NCBI GenBank assembly: GCA_965230605.1
Contig: CBDDLD010000004.1
Coordinates: 930,001 to 994,000, forward strand
Direction of reading: 5' to 3'
From: CBDDLD01 sp965230605
GTDB lineage: Bacteria > Bacteroidota > Bacteroidia > Flavobacteriales > Flavobacteriaceae
Length of the DNA stretch: 64,000 bases
This document shows positions 31,311 to 40,271 of the stretch, piece by piece (the first letter of the stretch is position 1; each line of letters opens with the position of its first letter). Under the pieces are notes generated by a model. The model was given only the letters and a program-made list of their open reading frames with translations, did not search any database and was not told the origin of the DNA. The position numbers and the translations under genes are program-made.

Positions 31311-33788
31311 TTACAGGAATCCTCCTCCTGATTTTTCATCATTATCTCTACGCTTTCTCGATTTAGCACGGTATTTATTACCTCCAAATCGATAAGATAA
31401 ACTTGCAAAGATTGTTTTAAACTCGCCTTCAAAATCTACATCCTGTCTAAATGGACGTTCACTAACTACAACAATCTCTTGAGTATCAAATACGTTATTA
31501 AAGTTTAAACTAAACGTAGCTCTATTTTCTTCAAGGAAGCTATAGCGTAACCCTAGGTTCACAAAATAGATAGGATCTAATTCGAAGTTTAATCCAGTCT
31601 CTTTTCCTCTGTATAGTGCAAATGCAGATAGGGATAATTTTTTAGTCACTCTGAAGTTATTGAACATTCTGAAGTTGTATATTAAGTTATCCACTTCTAC
31701 TGTATTAAGGCTTATATCACTTTCAACCGGGTTAGGTATTGTAGGATCAATAGACTCAGCTAAACCCTTTTGTTGCTGATTGTATAGATCGAAACTCGCA
31801 TTTATACTCCACCATTTTGTTGGTCTGTAGTTACTAGATATTTCAACTCCGTACGCATATGTCGTATCAAAATTCCCTGTAGTTAGGATAACTCGACCTG
31901 AGTTTAAATCTGAACGATCAACGATCACTACTTGATTGATTTCATCTTCAATAAGTCTATAGAATACACCACCAGTAATACTACCTTTTCCTAACTGTCT
32001 CGTGTAGTTTACTTCAGCAGAATTAGTAAATTGTGGCTCTAATTCTGGGTTACCGAATTGTGATATCAATGCCGTATTAAATTCTGGAATTGGATTAACC
32101 TGACCAACTCCTGGACGATCTACACGTCTACTAAAGCTAAACTGGTACGAATTCTTTTCTGAAGGATTATATGTTACGAATGCAGACGGGTAAGCCTGAA
32201 AATAATCATTTTCAAAAGGAAAGTCAGTTTGAGTATCATTTGTCAGATCAGTATCTATAGCTAAAGCATCTACTTCAACATATTCTGCTCTTAAACCTAA
32301 TTGGTAAGACCATTTTTCTAATTGCTTGCTATAACTAGCATAGGCTGAGTAAATGTCTCTAGTGTAATTGAAAGACGTTAGTGTCGGGATATATACCCCA
32401 AATTCATTAATCACACGACCATCAGAATCGTAGTCAATAGTATTCTCAAATAAACGCACCTGTAATCCAGTTTCTAATTTTGCTTTTTCAGAAAGAGGGT
32501 TTGTATAATCTAGGTTTATAGTTGTTCTTGTACGATCTACACCTGTGTTCTCTACAAAGTTAGGTCGTGTAATAACTCCTGAGAATAAATTATCCGTATT
32601 TACAGTATTATCAAAGATATTGTGATCTGCTTCTAATTCTATATTATGACTACCGTTCTCATCAAAATCTAACTTGTAGTTAAAATTATATTGTTGACTG
32701 TTGTTATTATTTCTGTTGTCTATTAATTGATCTTGAATTGTACTAATGTCATCGCCTTGGATTAAGGTCGTATTTACTAAACCTCCACCATCAAAAGTAT
32801 TCTGATTTGTAAAGAACGACACTGTGTTTCTGTCATTGATATAGTAATCTACACCAAACTTAAATAAGTGCGAGTCACGATCATCTAAAATTCTTAAATC
32901 TTGATTTAAACCTGTTTGTTGTTGTCTCAAGATTCCCATCTGACGATTCTTAGAAATGTTATTACCATAGCTTCCATAGAAATTAAGCTTACCATTTCTG
33001 TAATTCATGTCAATTGAGCTATTAAATTTAGCCTCTAACTGATATCCTAAACCAAAGTTTAAGTTACCGTTGAATCCAATATTGGTGTTTTTATGTAGTA
33101 TGATGTTAATAATACCACTCATCCCTTCTGGGTTATACTTAGCCGAAGGATTGGTAATTAATTCGATTTGTTTTATAGAAGTAGAAGGTATTTGTCTTAA
33201 TAATTGTGCTGGTGGAATATTTGATAATTTTCCGTCAACCATCACCTGAACATTTTGATTACCACGCAACGCGATGGCACCTGTTTGCTGGTCCATATTT
33301 ACAGATGGAATATTATTCATGATATCTGAAGCCGTAGGACCTGCTGTAGTTAAGTCTTTACCTACGTTAATTACTTTTCGATCCACTTTCTGCTGAATAG
33401 TAGAAACTTCAGCTACGACAGTCACTTCATCTAAGCTTTCAGTACTCTCCTCAAGCTTTATATCGCCTAGATTAACTTTGTAATTATTTTTTCCTATAAC
33501 AACTTGCTGGCTTATTTTCTTATAGCCAATGTATTGTATTTCAACATTTACTGTACCTTCAGGAATTTTTTCAATTTTGAAGGTACCATCATCAGAAGTA
33601 ATACCTCCGGTAATAATTTTACCCTGTGTATCTTTAATTACAATATTTACATAAGGTAAAGGTTCGTTTAATTTGGAGTCCATTACCCTACCGGATATGG
33701 AGCCATTTTTAATTTCAGAATTTGAATTAGGTTGTGGAAATGCCGTTAATGAGAATAAGACAGCAAATAGAATCAGTATGTTTTTCAT
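31311..33788 (-). CDS. Outer-membrane beta-barrel protein with CarboxypepD-reg and TonB plug domains
   Basis: 825 residues from ATG 33788 (MKNILILFAVLFSLTAFPQP), chosen for its clear signal peptide. Residues about 28-110 are a carboxypeptidase-regulatory-like domain (GSISGRVMDSKLNEPLPYVN), 115-215 a TonB plug (ITNPSAKYNPEGMSGIINII), and the rest a barrel ending in YRFGGNKY and a basic/Gly tail. This layout is the Bacteroidota outer-membrane protein beta-barrel family, often lacking a SusD partner, as here. Transport or adhesion of an unknown substrate in the outer membrane is likely. It is followed by the terminator array. Confidence 0.88.
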   Translation of the reverse strand: MKNILILFAVLFSLTAFPQPNSNSEIKNGSISGRVMDSKLNEPLPYVNIVIKDTQGKIITGGITSDDGTFKIEKIPEGTVNVEIQYIGYKKISQQVVIGKNNYKVNLGDIKLEESTESLDEVTVVAEVSTIQQKVDRKVINVGKDLTTAGPTASDIMNNIPSVNMDQQTGAIALRGNQNVQVMVDGKLSNIPPAQLLRQIPSTSIKQIELITNPSAKYNPEGMSGIINIILHKNTNIGFNGNLNFGLGYQLEAKFNSSIDMNYRNGKLNFYGSYGNNISKNRQMGILRQQQTGLNQDLRILDDRDSHLFKFGVDYYINDRNTVSFFTNQNTFDGGGLVNTTLIQGDDISTIQDQLIDNRNNNNSQQYNFNYKLDFDENGSHNIELEADHNIFDNTVNTDNLFSGVITRPNFVENTGVDRTRTTINLDYTNPLSEKAKLETGLQVRLFENTIDYDSDGRVINEFGVYIPTLTSFNYTRDIYSAYASYSKQLEKWSYQLGLRAEYVEVDALAIDTDLTNDTQTDFPFENDYFQAYPSAFVTYNPSEKNSYQFSFSRRVDRPGVGQVNPIPEFNTALISQFGNPELEPQFTNSAEVNYTRQLGKGSITGGVFYRLIEDEINQVVIVDRSDLNSGRVILTTGNFDTTYAYGVEISSNYRPTKWWSINASFDLYNQQQKGLAESIDPTIPNPVESDISLNTVEVDNLIYNFRMFNNFRVTKKLSLSAFALYRGKETGLNFELDPIYFVNLGLRYSFLEENRATFSLNFNNVFDTQEIVVVSERPFRQDVDFEGEFKTIFASLSYRFGGNKYRAKSRKRRDNDEKSGGGFL

Positions 33789-33975
33789 TTTTTGATTGAT
33801 TATTTGATTGATTGATAGTTTCATTAGGGATAGACGACTACATTTGTCTATTGTTACTCTTTTTAACATTAGTTAACAACTCTTTAACAAATGGCAAATT
33901 GTAGATTGGCTACAAAATATTGGTTTGTAAGTGTTTAAAAGGGTTTTAAAAATATTTGTGAGAAATAAAATTATG

Positions 33976-34338
33976 ATGAGTAAAAAAACATTAGTGCTAG
34001 GAGCTTCAACAAAACCTGATAGATATTCTAATATCGCAATACATCGTTTAATCAATTCTAATCATGAAGTTAAAGCATTTGGGGTTAGGGAAGGTGAAGT
34101 TAATGGTATTACAATAGACACTATGTTAGTTGACTATAAGAATATAGACACAGTGACCTTATATATTAATCCATCTATTCAGCCTCAATACTATGATTAT
34201 ATATTGAGCCTAAATCCGAAGCGCGTTATATTTAACCCTGGTACTGAGAATCCTGAATTCTATAAACTACTTGATGATAATAACATTGATTATGAAGTTG
34301 CTTGTACCTTGGTGTTGTTATCTACACATCAGTATTAA
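33976..34338 (+). CDS. CoA-binding domain protein (YccU-like)
   Basis: 120 residues from ATG 33976 (an ATG three bases earlier is equally possible). KKTLVLGASTKPDRYSNIAI is the Rossmann-like CoA-binding signature and the rest follows the compact CoA_binding_2 domain found in YccU-type proteins: HEVKAFGVREGEVNG, TLYINPSIQPQYY, RVIFNPGTENPEF. Known members bind CoA and may regulate acyl-CoA metabolism; exact role unknown. Its 3' end overlaps the convergent symporter gene by 17 bases. Confidence 0.85.
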   Translation: MSKKTLVLGASTKPDRYSNIAIHRLINSNHEVKAFGVREGEVNGITIDTMLVDYKNIDTVTLYINPSIQPQYYDYILSLNPKRVIFNPGTENPEFYKLLDDNNIDYEVACTLVLLSTHQY

Positions 34339-35782
34339 CAGCCTTTCTTTGTATTAAGAATAATCCAAGATAGGTGATGAGTCCATTAATGATTAAGATC
34401 TCAAAGCCTATTTTATAACCACCAAATAATTGCTCTGAGTACATGTTTAGTAGGTAAGACAGTATAGGTGCTACAATAGCAATAATCCATACATACTTAT
34501 CTTTTAATTGATTTTTGGATAAGAGACCAAAAGCAAATAAACCAAGTAGTGGCCCATAAGTATAACCTGCAGCTTTAAACAATTCCCAAATTACAGACAC
34601 ATCCTTAAAAATATTGTCAAATAATATGATGACAACAACAAGTAAAACACTAAATCCTACATGAACTTTCTTTCGAATAGATTTTTGTTCAGGTTTTGAT
34701 TTATCATCTAAACCTACAATATCTATACAGAAGGATGTGGTTAGCGATGTTAGTGCAGAGTCTGCGCTAGAGTAGGCAGCAGCAATAAGACCGAGAATAA
34801 AGAACGCAGAGGTCACTTTACCAATTTCTGGCAGCATAGCAATAGCAGGAAACAGATCGTCCTTTTTTGCGGTTATGCCGTGCTTTTGTGCATACTGGGT
34901 AAGCATAAGTCCTAAGGTTAAAAACAGAATGTTCACAAAAATCAAAATCACACTGAAAGAAATCATATTTTTTTGTGCTTCTTTTAGGGTCTTACAGGTC
35001 AGGTTTTTTTGCATCATATCCTGATCTAATCCAGTCATGGTTATGGTAATAAATACTCCAGAAAGAAAGCTTTTTAGAAAGTATTGAGAGTTATTAGGGT
35101 CATCAAAAAAGAAAACTTTACTCATATCATCATTATTGATACTTGTAAAAACCTCTTTTACACTCTGTAGATCTAGAGCAGAAGCTAGAAAAACTATAGT
35201 TACTACAACCGATATCAGCATGAAAAGGGTCTGAAGTGTATCTGTAAATATGATCGTTTTTATACCACCTCTAAATGTGTATAACCATATTAAACCTATC
35301 GTAATTATAACTGTTATGGTAAAAGGAATATCAAATAAATCAAACACTAATAATTGCAGCACTTTTGCTACTAAAAAAAGCCTGAAAGCAGCACCTACAG
35401 TTCGGGATATTAAAAATGATATGGATCCGGTTTTATAACTTATGTTTCCAAATCGATCTCGTAAATAGGTGTAAATCGATGTAAGATTGAGCCTATAGTA
35501 CAAAGGGAGTAAGACGTAAGCGATAACTAGATACCCAAAAAAATAGCCAAAAACAACTTGTAAATATCCAAACTGATTGGTTTCTACTGCACCCGGTACA
35601 GAGATAAAAGTCACTCCAGAAAGCGAAGCACCAATCATTCCAAAAGCAACTAAGTACCATGGAGCCGACTTATTTGCTCTAAAAAAAGCTGTATTAGAAT
35701 CCTCCTTACCAGTGAAGTAAGAAATAATGATAAGAACACCAAAATAGGCAGCTATAAGTAGGATAATTTCACTAGGTGTCAT
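34322..35782 (-). CDS. Sodium:solute symporter (SSS family)
   Basis: 486 residues with about 13 hydrophobic helices. The SSS pattern is clear: ASLSGVTFISVPGAV near the first helices, GFVIA-type loop YVLLPLYYRLNLTSIYTYL, GGIKTIIFTDTLQTLFML and the typical SSADSALTSLTTSF near the sodium site. The family carries sugars, amino acids, urea or vitamins with Na+; substrate not predictable. Its 3' end overlaps the CoA-binding gene; 72 bases separate its start from that of the divergent T9SS gene. Confidence 0.9.
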   Translation of the reverse strand: MTPSEIILLIAAYFGVLIIISYFTGKEDSNTAFFRANKSAPWYLVAFGMIGASLSGVTFISVPGAVETNQFGYLQVVFGYFFGYLVIAYVLLPLYYRLNLTSIYTYLRDRFGNISYKTGSISFLISRTVGAAFRLFLVAKVLQLLVFDLFDIPFTITVIITIGLIWLYTFRGGIKTIIFTDTLQTLFMLISVVVTIVFLASALDLQSVKEVFTSINNDDMSKVFFFDDPNNSQYFLKSFLSGVFITITMTGLDQDMMQKNLTCKTLKEAQKNMISFSVILIFVNILFLTLGLMLTQYAQKHGITAKKDDLFPAIAMLPEIGKVTSAFFILGLIAAAYSSADSALTSLTTSFCIDIVGLDDKSKPEQKSIRKKVHVGFSVLLVVVIILFDNIFKDVSVIWELFKAAGYTYGPLLGLFAFGLLSKNQLKDKYVWIIAIVAPILSYLLNMYSEQLFGGYKIGFEILIINGLITYLGLFLIQRKAVNTDV

Positions 35783-35795
35783 ACGTCGAATATTT

Positions 35796-35825
35796 TTTCA
35801 AAACTCAAGAAAAATAGTATTTTTG
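35796..35825 (+). promoter_or_regulatory. Promoter of the BNR-propeller T9SS gene
   Basis: TATTTTTG (35818-35825) is a perfect -7 box of the Bacteroidota type TAnnTTTG; an upstream TTTC (35796-35799) sits 18 bases away in the place of TTTG. The ATG at 35855 lies 29 bases further. Confidence 0.5.
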
Positions 35826-35854
35826 GGAAAATTATTGAATTAATTGCATTTTTT

Positions 35855-38380
35855 ATGAAAAAGATTACACTATTTGTATGTGCCATGCTATTTTCTTTAA
35901 CAATTTCTTCTCAGGAATATAAGGAAATGATTGCTCAAGGGACATATACAGTCCAAGAAGTTGTTGATACTGCCGAAGACTATTTTGATGTCGTAGGTCG
36001 TGGTCGCGGAACAGGTTATAAATCCTTTAGACGTTGGCTTTATTTTGCTGAACGCGATATGGATGAAAATGGCATGCTGAAGTCTCCTCAATTTTACTAT
36101 GAGGAATTACAAAATTACAATGCTTACATCAATGGGCAAATTGGTACAGTAGCAAGGACCACTGTAGGTGCATGGGAAGAAATGGGACCTACATATTGGA
36201 ATGCTACCTCTGCCTGGAATCCAGGAGTAGGTAGAATAACTTCTATAGCTGTGGACCCTTCCAACAACGACCATATCATAGTTGGTAGTCAAACAGGTGG
36301 AGTGTGGAAAACTGTAAATGGTGGTCAAAACTGGACCGTATTAACAGATAATCTTTCAAATTTAGATGTTTATTCATTAGCTATAGATCCTAGTGCTAGT
36401 AATGTATATTTCTGGGGATCTACTGGCGGAACAATATTTAGGTCTACAGATGCAGGTGCGACTTGGAATTTTTATTCAAACGTACCTGGTGGAGGTAATG
36501 TAAACAAAATCATTATAGATCCTGCTTTTGCAACTAATGATCCTTCTAATGATACAAAGGTTTACTGTAGTTCTCAAGGTGGAGGACTCTATAAATCATT
36601 TAACTCTGGAGCAACATGGACTACTATTGCTTCAGGAACCGGATATGATGTAGAATTTAAACCTGGTGATACTAATGTGGTATATGCTTCAGGGACAAAT
36701 TTCTATAGATCAGGTGATGGTGGTCAGACATTTACTCAGGTATTTGGATTTAATACAGGAGCAAAAATGATAGGTGTATCACCAGATGATCCATCTGTGG
36801 TTTATGTATTAGAAGCTTCCGGAAATGTTTTCGGTGGATTTTATAAATCAACTACACAAGGATTATTATTCACAGAGTTAAATCATGATGGTAAAAACTA
36901 TTTTGGATATAGCTCTACGGCAGATGACAATTCTGGGCAAGCGCCAAGAGATATGGATATCGCAGTGAACCCTAGTAATATCGATGAAGTTCATATTGCA
37001 GGAGTACTCACTTGGAAATCCTCCAACGGAGGTTCTGTATTCAGCATTACTTCACAATGGGTGCCAGGTACTGCTGCTAATCAAAACATTGGTTATTGTC
37101 ATGCTGATGTAGATATCATGGAGTTTGTAGGAAATAAATTATTTGTTGGTAGTGATGGAGGTATTTTTGTTGCTGAAGATACAGCGATCGTTGATAGCGA
37201 TTACTATACTGACCTTACCAATGAAATGAGTATTAAGCAATTCTATAAGATAGGAGTAAGTCAAACAAACCCAGTTATTGTTACCGGAGGATCACAAGAT
37301 AATGGAACATCGGTTTTAGGAGCAGACGGAAACTGGACAGACTGGCTTGGTGCAGATGGTATGGAGACATTTGTAGATAAGAACAATTCTCAAATAATGT
37401 ATGGAACGTCTCAGTTCGGAACATTGTATAAAACATTTAATGGAGGTGTTAATCTTTCAGGGATTTCTCAACCAGAAGGTAAGGGTGGACAAAGTACTTG
37501 GAACTGGATAGTACCGTTTGAACAACACCCAACCAATCCAAATGAAATCTTTGTGGCATTTGATGAATTATACAGATCTGTAGATGGAGGTGCCAATTGG
37601 ACATCAGCGTCAACAAATTATGGCGACGATATTGACCATTTAAAAATCTCTCCGGTTAATCCAGATTACATGTATATGGCCTTAAATGGTAACTTTTTTG
37701 GATCATTAGATGGAGGAGTTAATTGGTTCCAGTCACCAACCCTAAACTTAAATGGAGGTAGAATTAACTCTATAGCACCACACCCAACAGATGCAACTAA
37801 AGTAGCAATAGCTACTACAGATAGTGAGAAAGTTTATGTAAGTTCTAATAATGGGATATCATGGACAAGTCAGAGATTTGACTTACCCAACTTTACAGCA
37901 CAAGCATTGGCATGGCAAAAGAACGGGGCTAACGGATTATATGTAGGAATGAATTATGGTGTTTACTATATAGATGACACTACATCTAATAGCTGGTTGC
38001 CTTTTAATAACGGTTTACCAAATGTTAGAATTAACGAATTAGAAATTAATGAAGCAGATAATAATCTATATGCTGCTACCTATGGTAGAGGATTGTGGAG
38101 AACACCAATATACAGTGTTTTAAGTGTTAATGATTTTGAACTCAATACATTGTCTGTATATCCTAACCCGGCAGACAATGTTGTGAATATTAAATGGGAC
38201 AGACCAGAAGCAGCTTCAGTAAGAATCTATGATGTAGGTGGGAAATTAATGTTCTACTCTAAAGATCAGAACTTGACTAGTGAACTGAATATTGATGTAT
38301 CTGCATATAAATCAGGAATTTATTTCGTAAAGATCAATTCGATCGGTGGAGAGATCACTAAGAAATTGATTTTAAAATAA
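35855..38380 (+). CDS. T9SS-exported BNR/VPS10-like beta-propeller protein
   Basis: 841 residues. Signal peptide MKKITLFVCAMLFSLTISSQ, then a propeller of repeated BNR/sortilin-type blades (SxDGGxTW forms such as KSFNSGATWTT, RSGDGGQTF, RSVDGGANWTSA), and a type A sorting domain (LSVYPNPADNVVNIKW, ADNVVNI..., KSGIYFVKIN). Propellers of this kind bind glycans or proteins on the cell surface; no catalytic centre is apparent. Exported by the T9SS to the surface. Monocistronic: its own -7 box upstream and a terminator 18 bases after the stop. Confidence 0.9.
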   Translation: MKKITLFVCAMLFSLTISSQEYKEMIAQGTYTVQEVVDTAEDYFDVVGRGRGTGYKSFRRWLYFAERDMDENGMLKSPQFYYEELQNYNAYINGQIGTVARTTVGAWEEMGPTYWNATSAWNPGVGRITSIAVDPSNNDHIIVGSQTGGVWKTVNGGQNWTVLTDNLSNLDVYSLAIDPSASNVYFWGSTGGTIFRSTDAGATWNFYSNVPGGGNVNKIIIDPAFATNDPSNDTKVYCSSQGGGLYKSFNSGATWTTIASGTGYDVEFKPGDTNVVYASGTNFYRSGDGGQTFTQVFGFNTGAKMIGVSPDDPSVVYVLEASGNVFGGFYKSTTQGLLFTELNHDGKNYFGYSSTADDNSGQAPRDMDIAVNPSNIDEVHIAGVLTWKSSNGGSVFSITSQWVPGTAANQNIGYCHADVDIMEFVGNKLFVGSDGGIFVAEDTAIVDSDYYTDLTNEMSIKQFYKIGVSQTNPVIVTGGSQDNGTSVLGADGNWTDWLGADGMETFVDKNNSQIMYGTSQFGTLYKTFNGGVNLSGISQPEGKGGQSTWNWIVPFEQHPTNPNEIFVAFDELYRSVDGGANWTSASTNYGDDIDHLKISPVNPDYMYMALNGNFFGSLDGGVNWFQSPTLNLNGGRINSIAPHPTDATKVAIATTDSEKVYVSSNNGISWTSQRFDLPNFTAQALAWQKNGANGLYVGMNYGVYYIDDTTSNSWLPFNNGLPNVRINELEINEADNNLYAATYGRGLWRTPIYSVLSVNDFELNTLSVYPNPADNVVNIKWDRPEAASVRIYDVGGKLMFYSKDQNLTSELNIDVSAYKSGIYFVKINSIGGEITKKLILK

Positions 38381-38397
38381 GAACGTATTACTTAAAT

Positions 38398-38436
38398 AAA
38401 GTCCAATCATGAATTTCTCGTGATTGGACTTTTTTA
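38398..38436 (+). terminator. Terminator of the BNR T9SS gene
   Basis: AAAGTCCAATCA (38398-38409) / 11-base loop / TGATTGGACTTT (38421-38432), continuing into TTTTTT; strong rightward intrinsic terminator between the T9SS gene and recR. Confidence 0.92.
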
Positions 38437-38464
38437 TTTTCAAAATTAAGTACCTTCGCACCAT

Positions 38465-39082
38465 ATGGAATTTTCTTCTAAACTTCTTGAAAATGCGGTT
38501 AATGAGATGTCTCAACTACCAGGCGTAGGTAAGAGAACAGCTTTACGATTGGTGTTGCATTTATTAAGGCAACCAAAAGAACAATCTATACTATTAGCGG
38601 ATGCTATAAAAGACCTTAGAGAACAGATACGTTTTTGTAAGTCATGCAATAATATTAGTGATAATGAGTTGTGTGAAATATGCTCCAATGCGCATAGAAA
38701 TAAACGTATCATATGTGTAGTAGAAGATATAAAAGATGTTATGGCGATAGAAAGTACAAGTTCATTTAGAGGATTGTATCACGTTTTGGGAGGTAAGATA
38801 TCTCCAATGGATGGTATTGGACCCCAGGATCTTAATATTGATTCCTTAATAGATAAAGTAAGGAGGAATGCTGTAGATGAATTAATATTTGCCATGAGTC
38901 CAACAATGGAAGGAGATACAACTAACTTTTATATTTACAGACAAATACAAGATTTCAATATTAAAACGTCTACAATTGCTCGTGGTATTGCAGTAGGTAA
39001 TGAATTAGAATATACCGATGAAATTACTCTAGGTAGAAGTATTATTGATAGAATCCCTTTTGAAGCCTCATTAAAATCATAA
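38465..39082 (+). CDS. recR: Recombination mediator protein RecR
   Basis: 205 residues, standard length. It has the N-terminal HhH (SQLPGVGKRTALRLVLHLL), the Cys4 zinc finger (FCKSCNNISDNELCEIC, about 57-73), and the Toprim/Walker-B part (ICVVEDIKDVMAIES, GATNFYIYRQ-like, TIARGIAVGNELEYTDEITL). RecR with RecO loads RecA at gaps in the RecFOR pathway. It starts 28 bases after the previous terminator, and the GT2 gene begins 1 base after its stop. Confidence 0.96.
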   Translation: MEFSSKLLENAVNEMSQLPGVGKRTALRLVLHLLRQPKEQSILLADAIKDLREQIRFCKSCNNISDNELCEICSNAHRNKRIICVVEDIKDVMAIESTSSFRGLYHVLGGKISPMDGIGPQDLNIDSLIDKVRRNAVDELIFAMSPTMEGDTTNFYIYRQIQDFNIKTSTIARGIAVGNELEYTDEITLGRSIIDRIPFEASLKS

Positions 39083-39083
39083 T

Positions 39084-40181
39084 TTGAAACTTTCTGTAGT
39101 TATACTAAATTATAATGTACGTTATTTCTTAGAACTATGTCTAAGAAGTGTCATAGCGGCAACCCAAAATATGGAAGCTGAAGTCATTGTTGTTGACAAT
39201 AACTCCTCAGATGATAGTTGCAAAATGGTAAGGCAATTATTTCCCTCGGTATTGCTTATAGAGAACACCGATAACCTTGGCTTCTCAAAAGGTAATAATA
39301 TTGGTGTTAAGCAAGCTATTGGGGAGTATGTATGTATTCTTAATCCGGATACCGTTGTTTCAGAATCAACATTTAGTCATTTAATTCAATTTGCAGATGA
39401 TATAAAAGATTTGGGGATTGTAGGATGTCAGCTCATAGACGGAAGGGGTAAATTTCTGCCAGAGAGTAAACGTAATATACCTAAACCATACGTGTCATTG
39501 ATGAAAATGCTTGGCAACTCTACAGCATATTACGCCAATCAAGTAACTACAGAAGATACGAGAGAAGTAGATATTCAAGTAGGGGCTTTTATGTTCTTAA
39601 AGCGAGAGGTATATAATACGGTAGGAGGTTTTGATGAAGACTACTTCATGTATGGAGAAGATATTGATCTTTCCTACAAGATAAAAAAGTCTGGTCTTAA
39701 GAACTATTACAAAGGTGATGTAAGTTGTATACATTATAAAGGAGAAAGCACATTAAAAGATGCTAATTATGCAAAGCGGTTTTATGGTGCTATGCAAATT
39801 TTTTACAGAAAGCATTTTAAGCGTAACCTTTTATTTAATGGGCTTGTTTGGTTTGGAATTAAACTAGCTTATGCTTTAAGAGGTAAGATAAAATTAAGTT
39901 CCCCTCTAGTAGAGCGTTATGTTATAGTGTCTGATAGAAAGATTAACCACCTCCATTCTAAACTAGATCAGTCGGTTAGTTACATGCTAGATTTAAAGGC
40001 TTTAGAACCCAATAGCTGTGTAATTTTTGATGGACACTATTGCAGTTATGAGTCTATAATTATTATGATGAAAGAAAATGCGCTTAAAGAAAATATAACA
40101 TATAGAATTCTACCGAAAAACACTAATTTTACCATTGGAAGCAATAGTGCAATATACAGGGGTGAAGTGCTACACTTTTAA
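39084..40181 (+). CDS. Family 2 glycosyltransferase with C-terminal extension
   Basis: 365 residues, beginning with a TTG codon at 39084 (KLSVVILNYNVRYFLELCL), one base after recR stops; no ATG lies nearby that keeps the N-terminal strand. The GT-A fold has VVDNNSSDDSCKM, the DxD-like NPDT (CILNPDTVVS) and GGFDEDYFMYGEDIDLSYK with the catalytic ED/DE pair, so it resembles rhamnosyl- or cell-wall glycosyltransferases. The C-terminal 110 residues are an extra module after the GT-A domain, with an unclear role. Probably translationally coupled to recR. Confidence 0.85.
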   Translation: MKLSVVILNYNVRYFLELCLRSVIAATQNMEAEVIVVDNNSSDDSCKMVRQLFPSVLLIENTDNLGFSKGNNIGVKQAIGEYVCILNPDTVVSESTFSHLIQFADDIKDLGIVGCQLIDGRGKFLPESKRNIPKPYVSLMKMLGNSTAYYANQVTTEDTREVDIQVGAFMFLKREVYNTVGGFDEDYFMYGEDIDLSYKIKKSGLKNYYKGDVSCIHYKGESTLKDANYAKRFYGAMQIFYRKHFKRNLLFNGLVWFGIKLAYALRGKIKLSSPLVERYVIVSDRKINHLHSKLDQSVSYMLDLKALEPNSCVIFDGHYCSYESIIIMMKENALKENITYRILPKNTNFTIGSNSAIYRGEVLHF

Positions 40182-40200
40182 TCTCTTAAATTTGAATTAA

Positions 40201-40234
40201 TTTCAATAAAAAATCACTTTTTTTATTAATTTTG
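40201..40234 (+). promoter_or_regulatory. Promoter of the E2 gene
   Basis: TAATTTTG (40227-40234) is a perfect TAnnTTTG -7 box; TTTC (40201-40204) lies 22 bases upstream in place of TTTG. The ATG is 38 bases beyond. Confidence 0.5.
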
Positions 40235-40271
40235 CATTTAGTTACCAAATAAACACTTTCAAATTACAGAT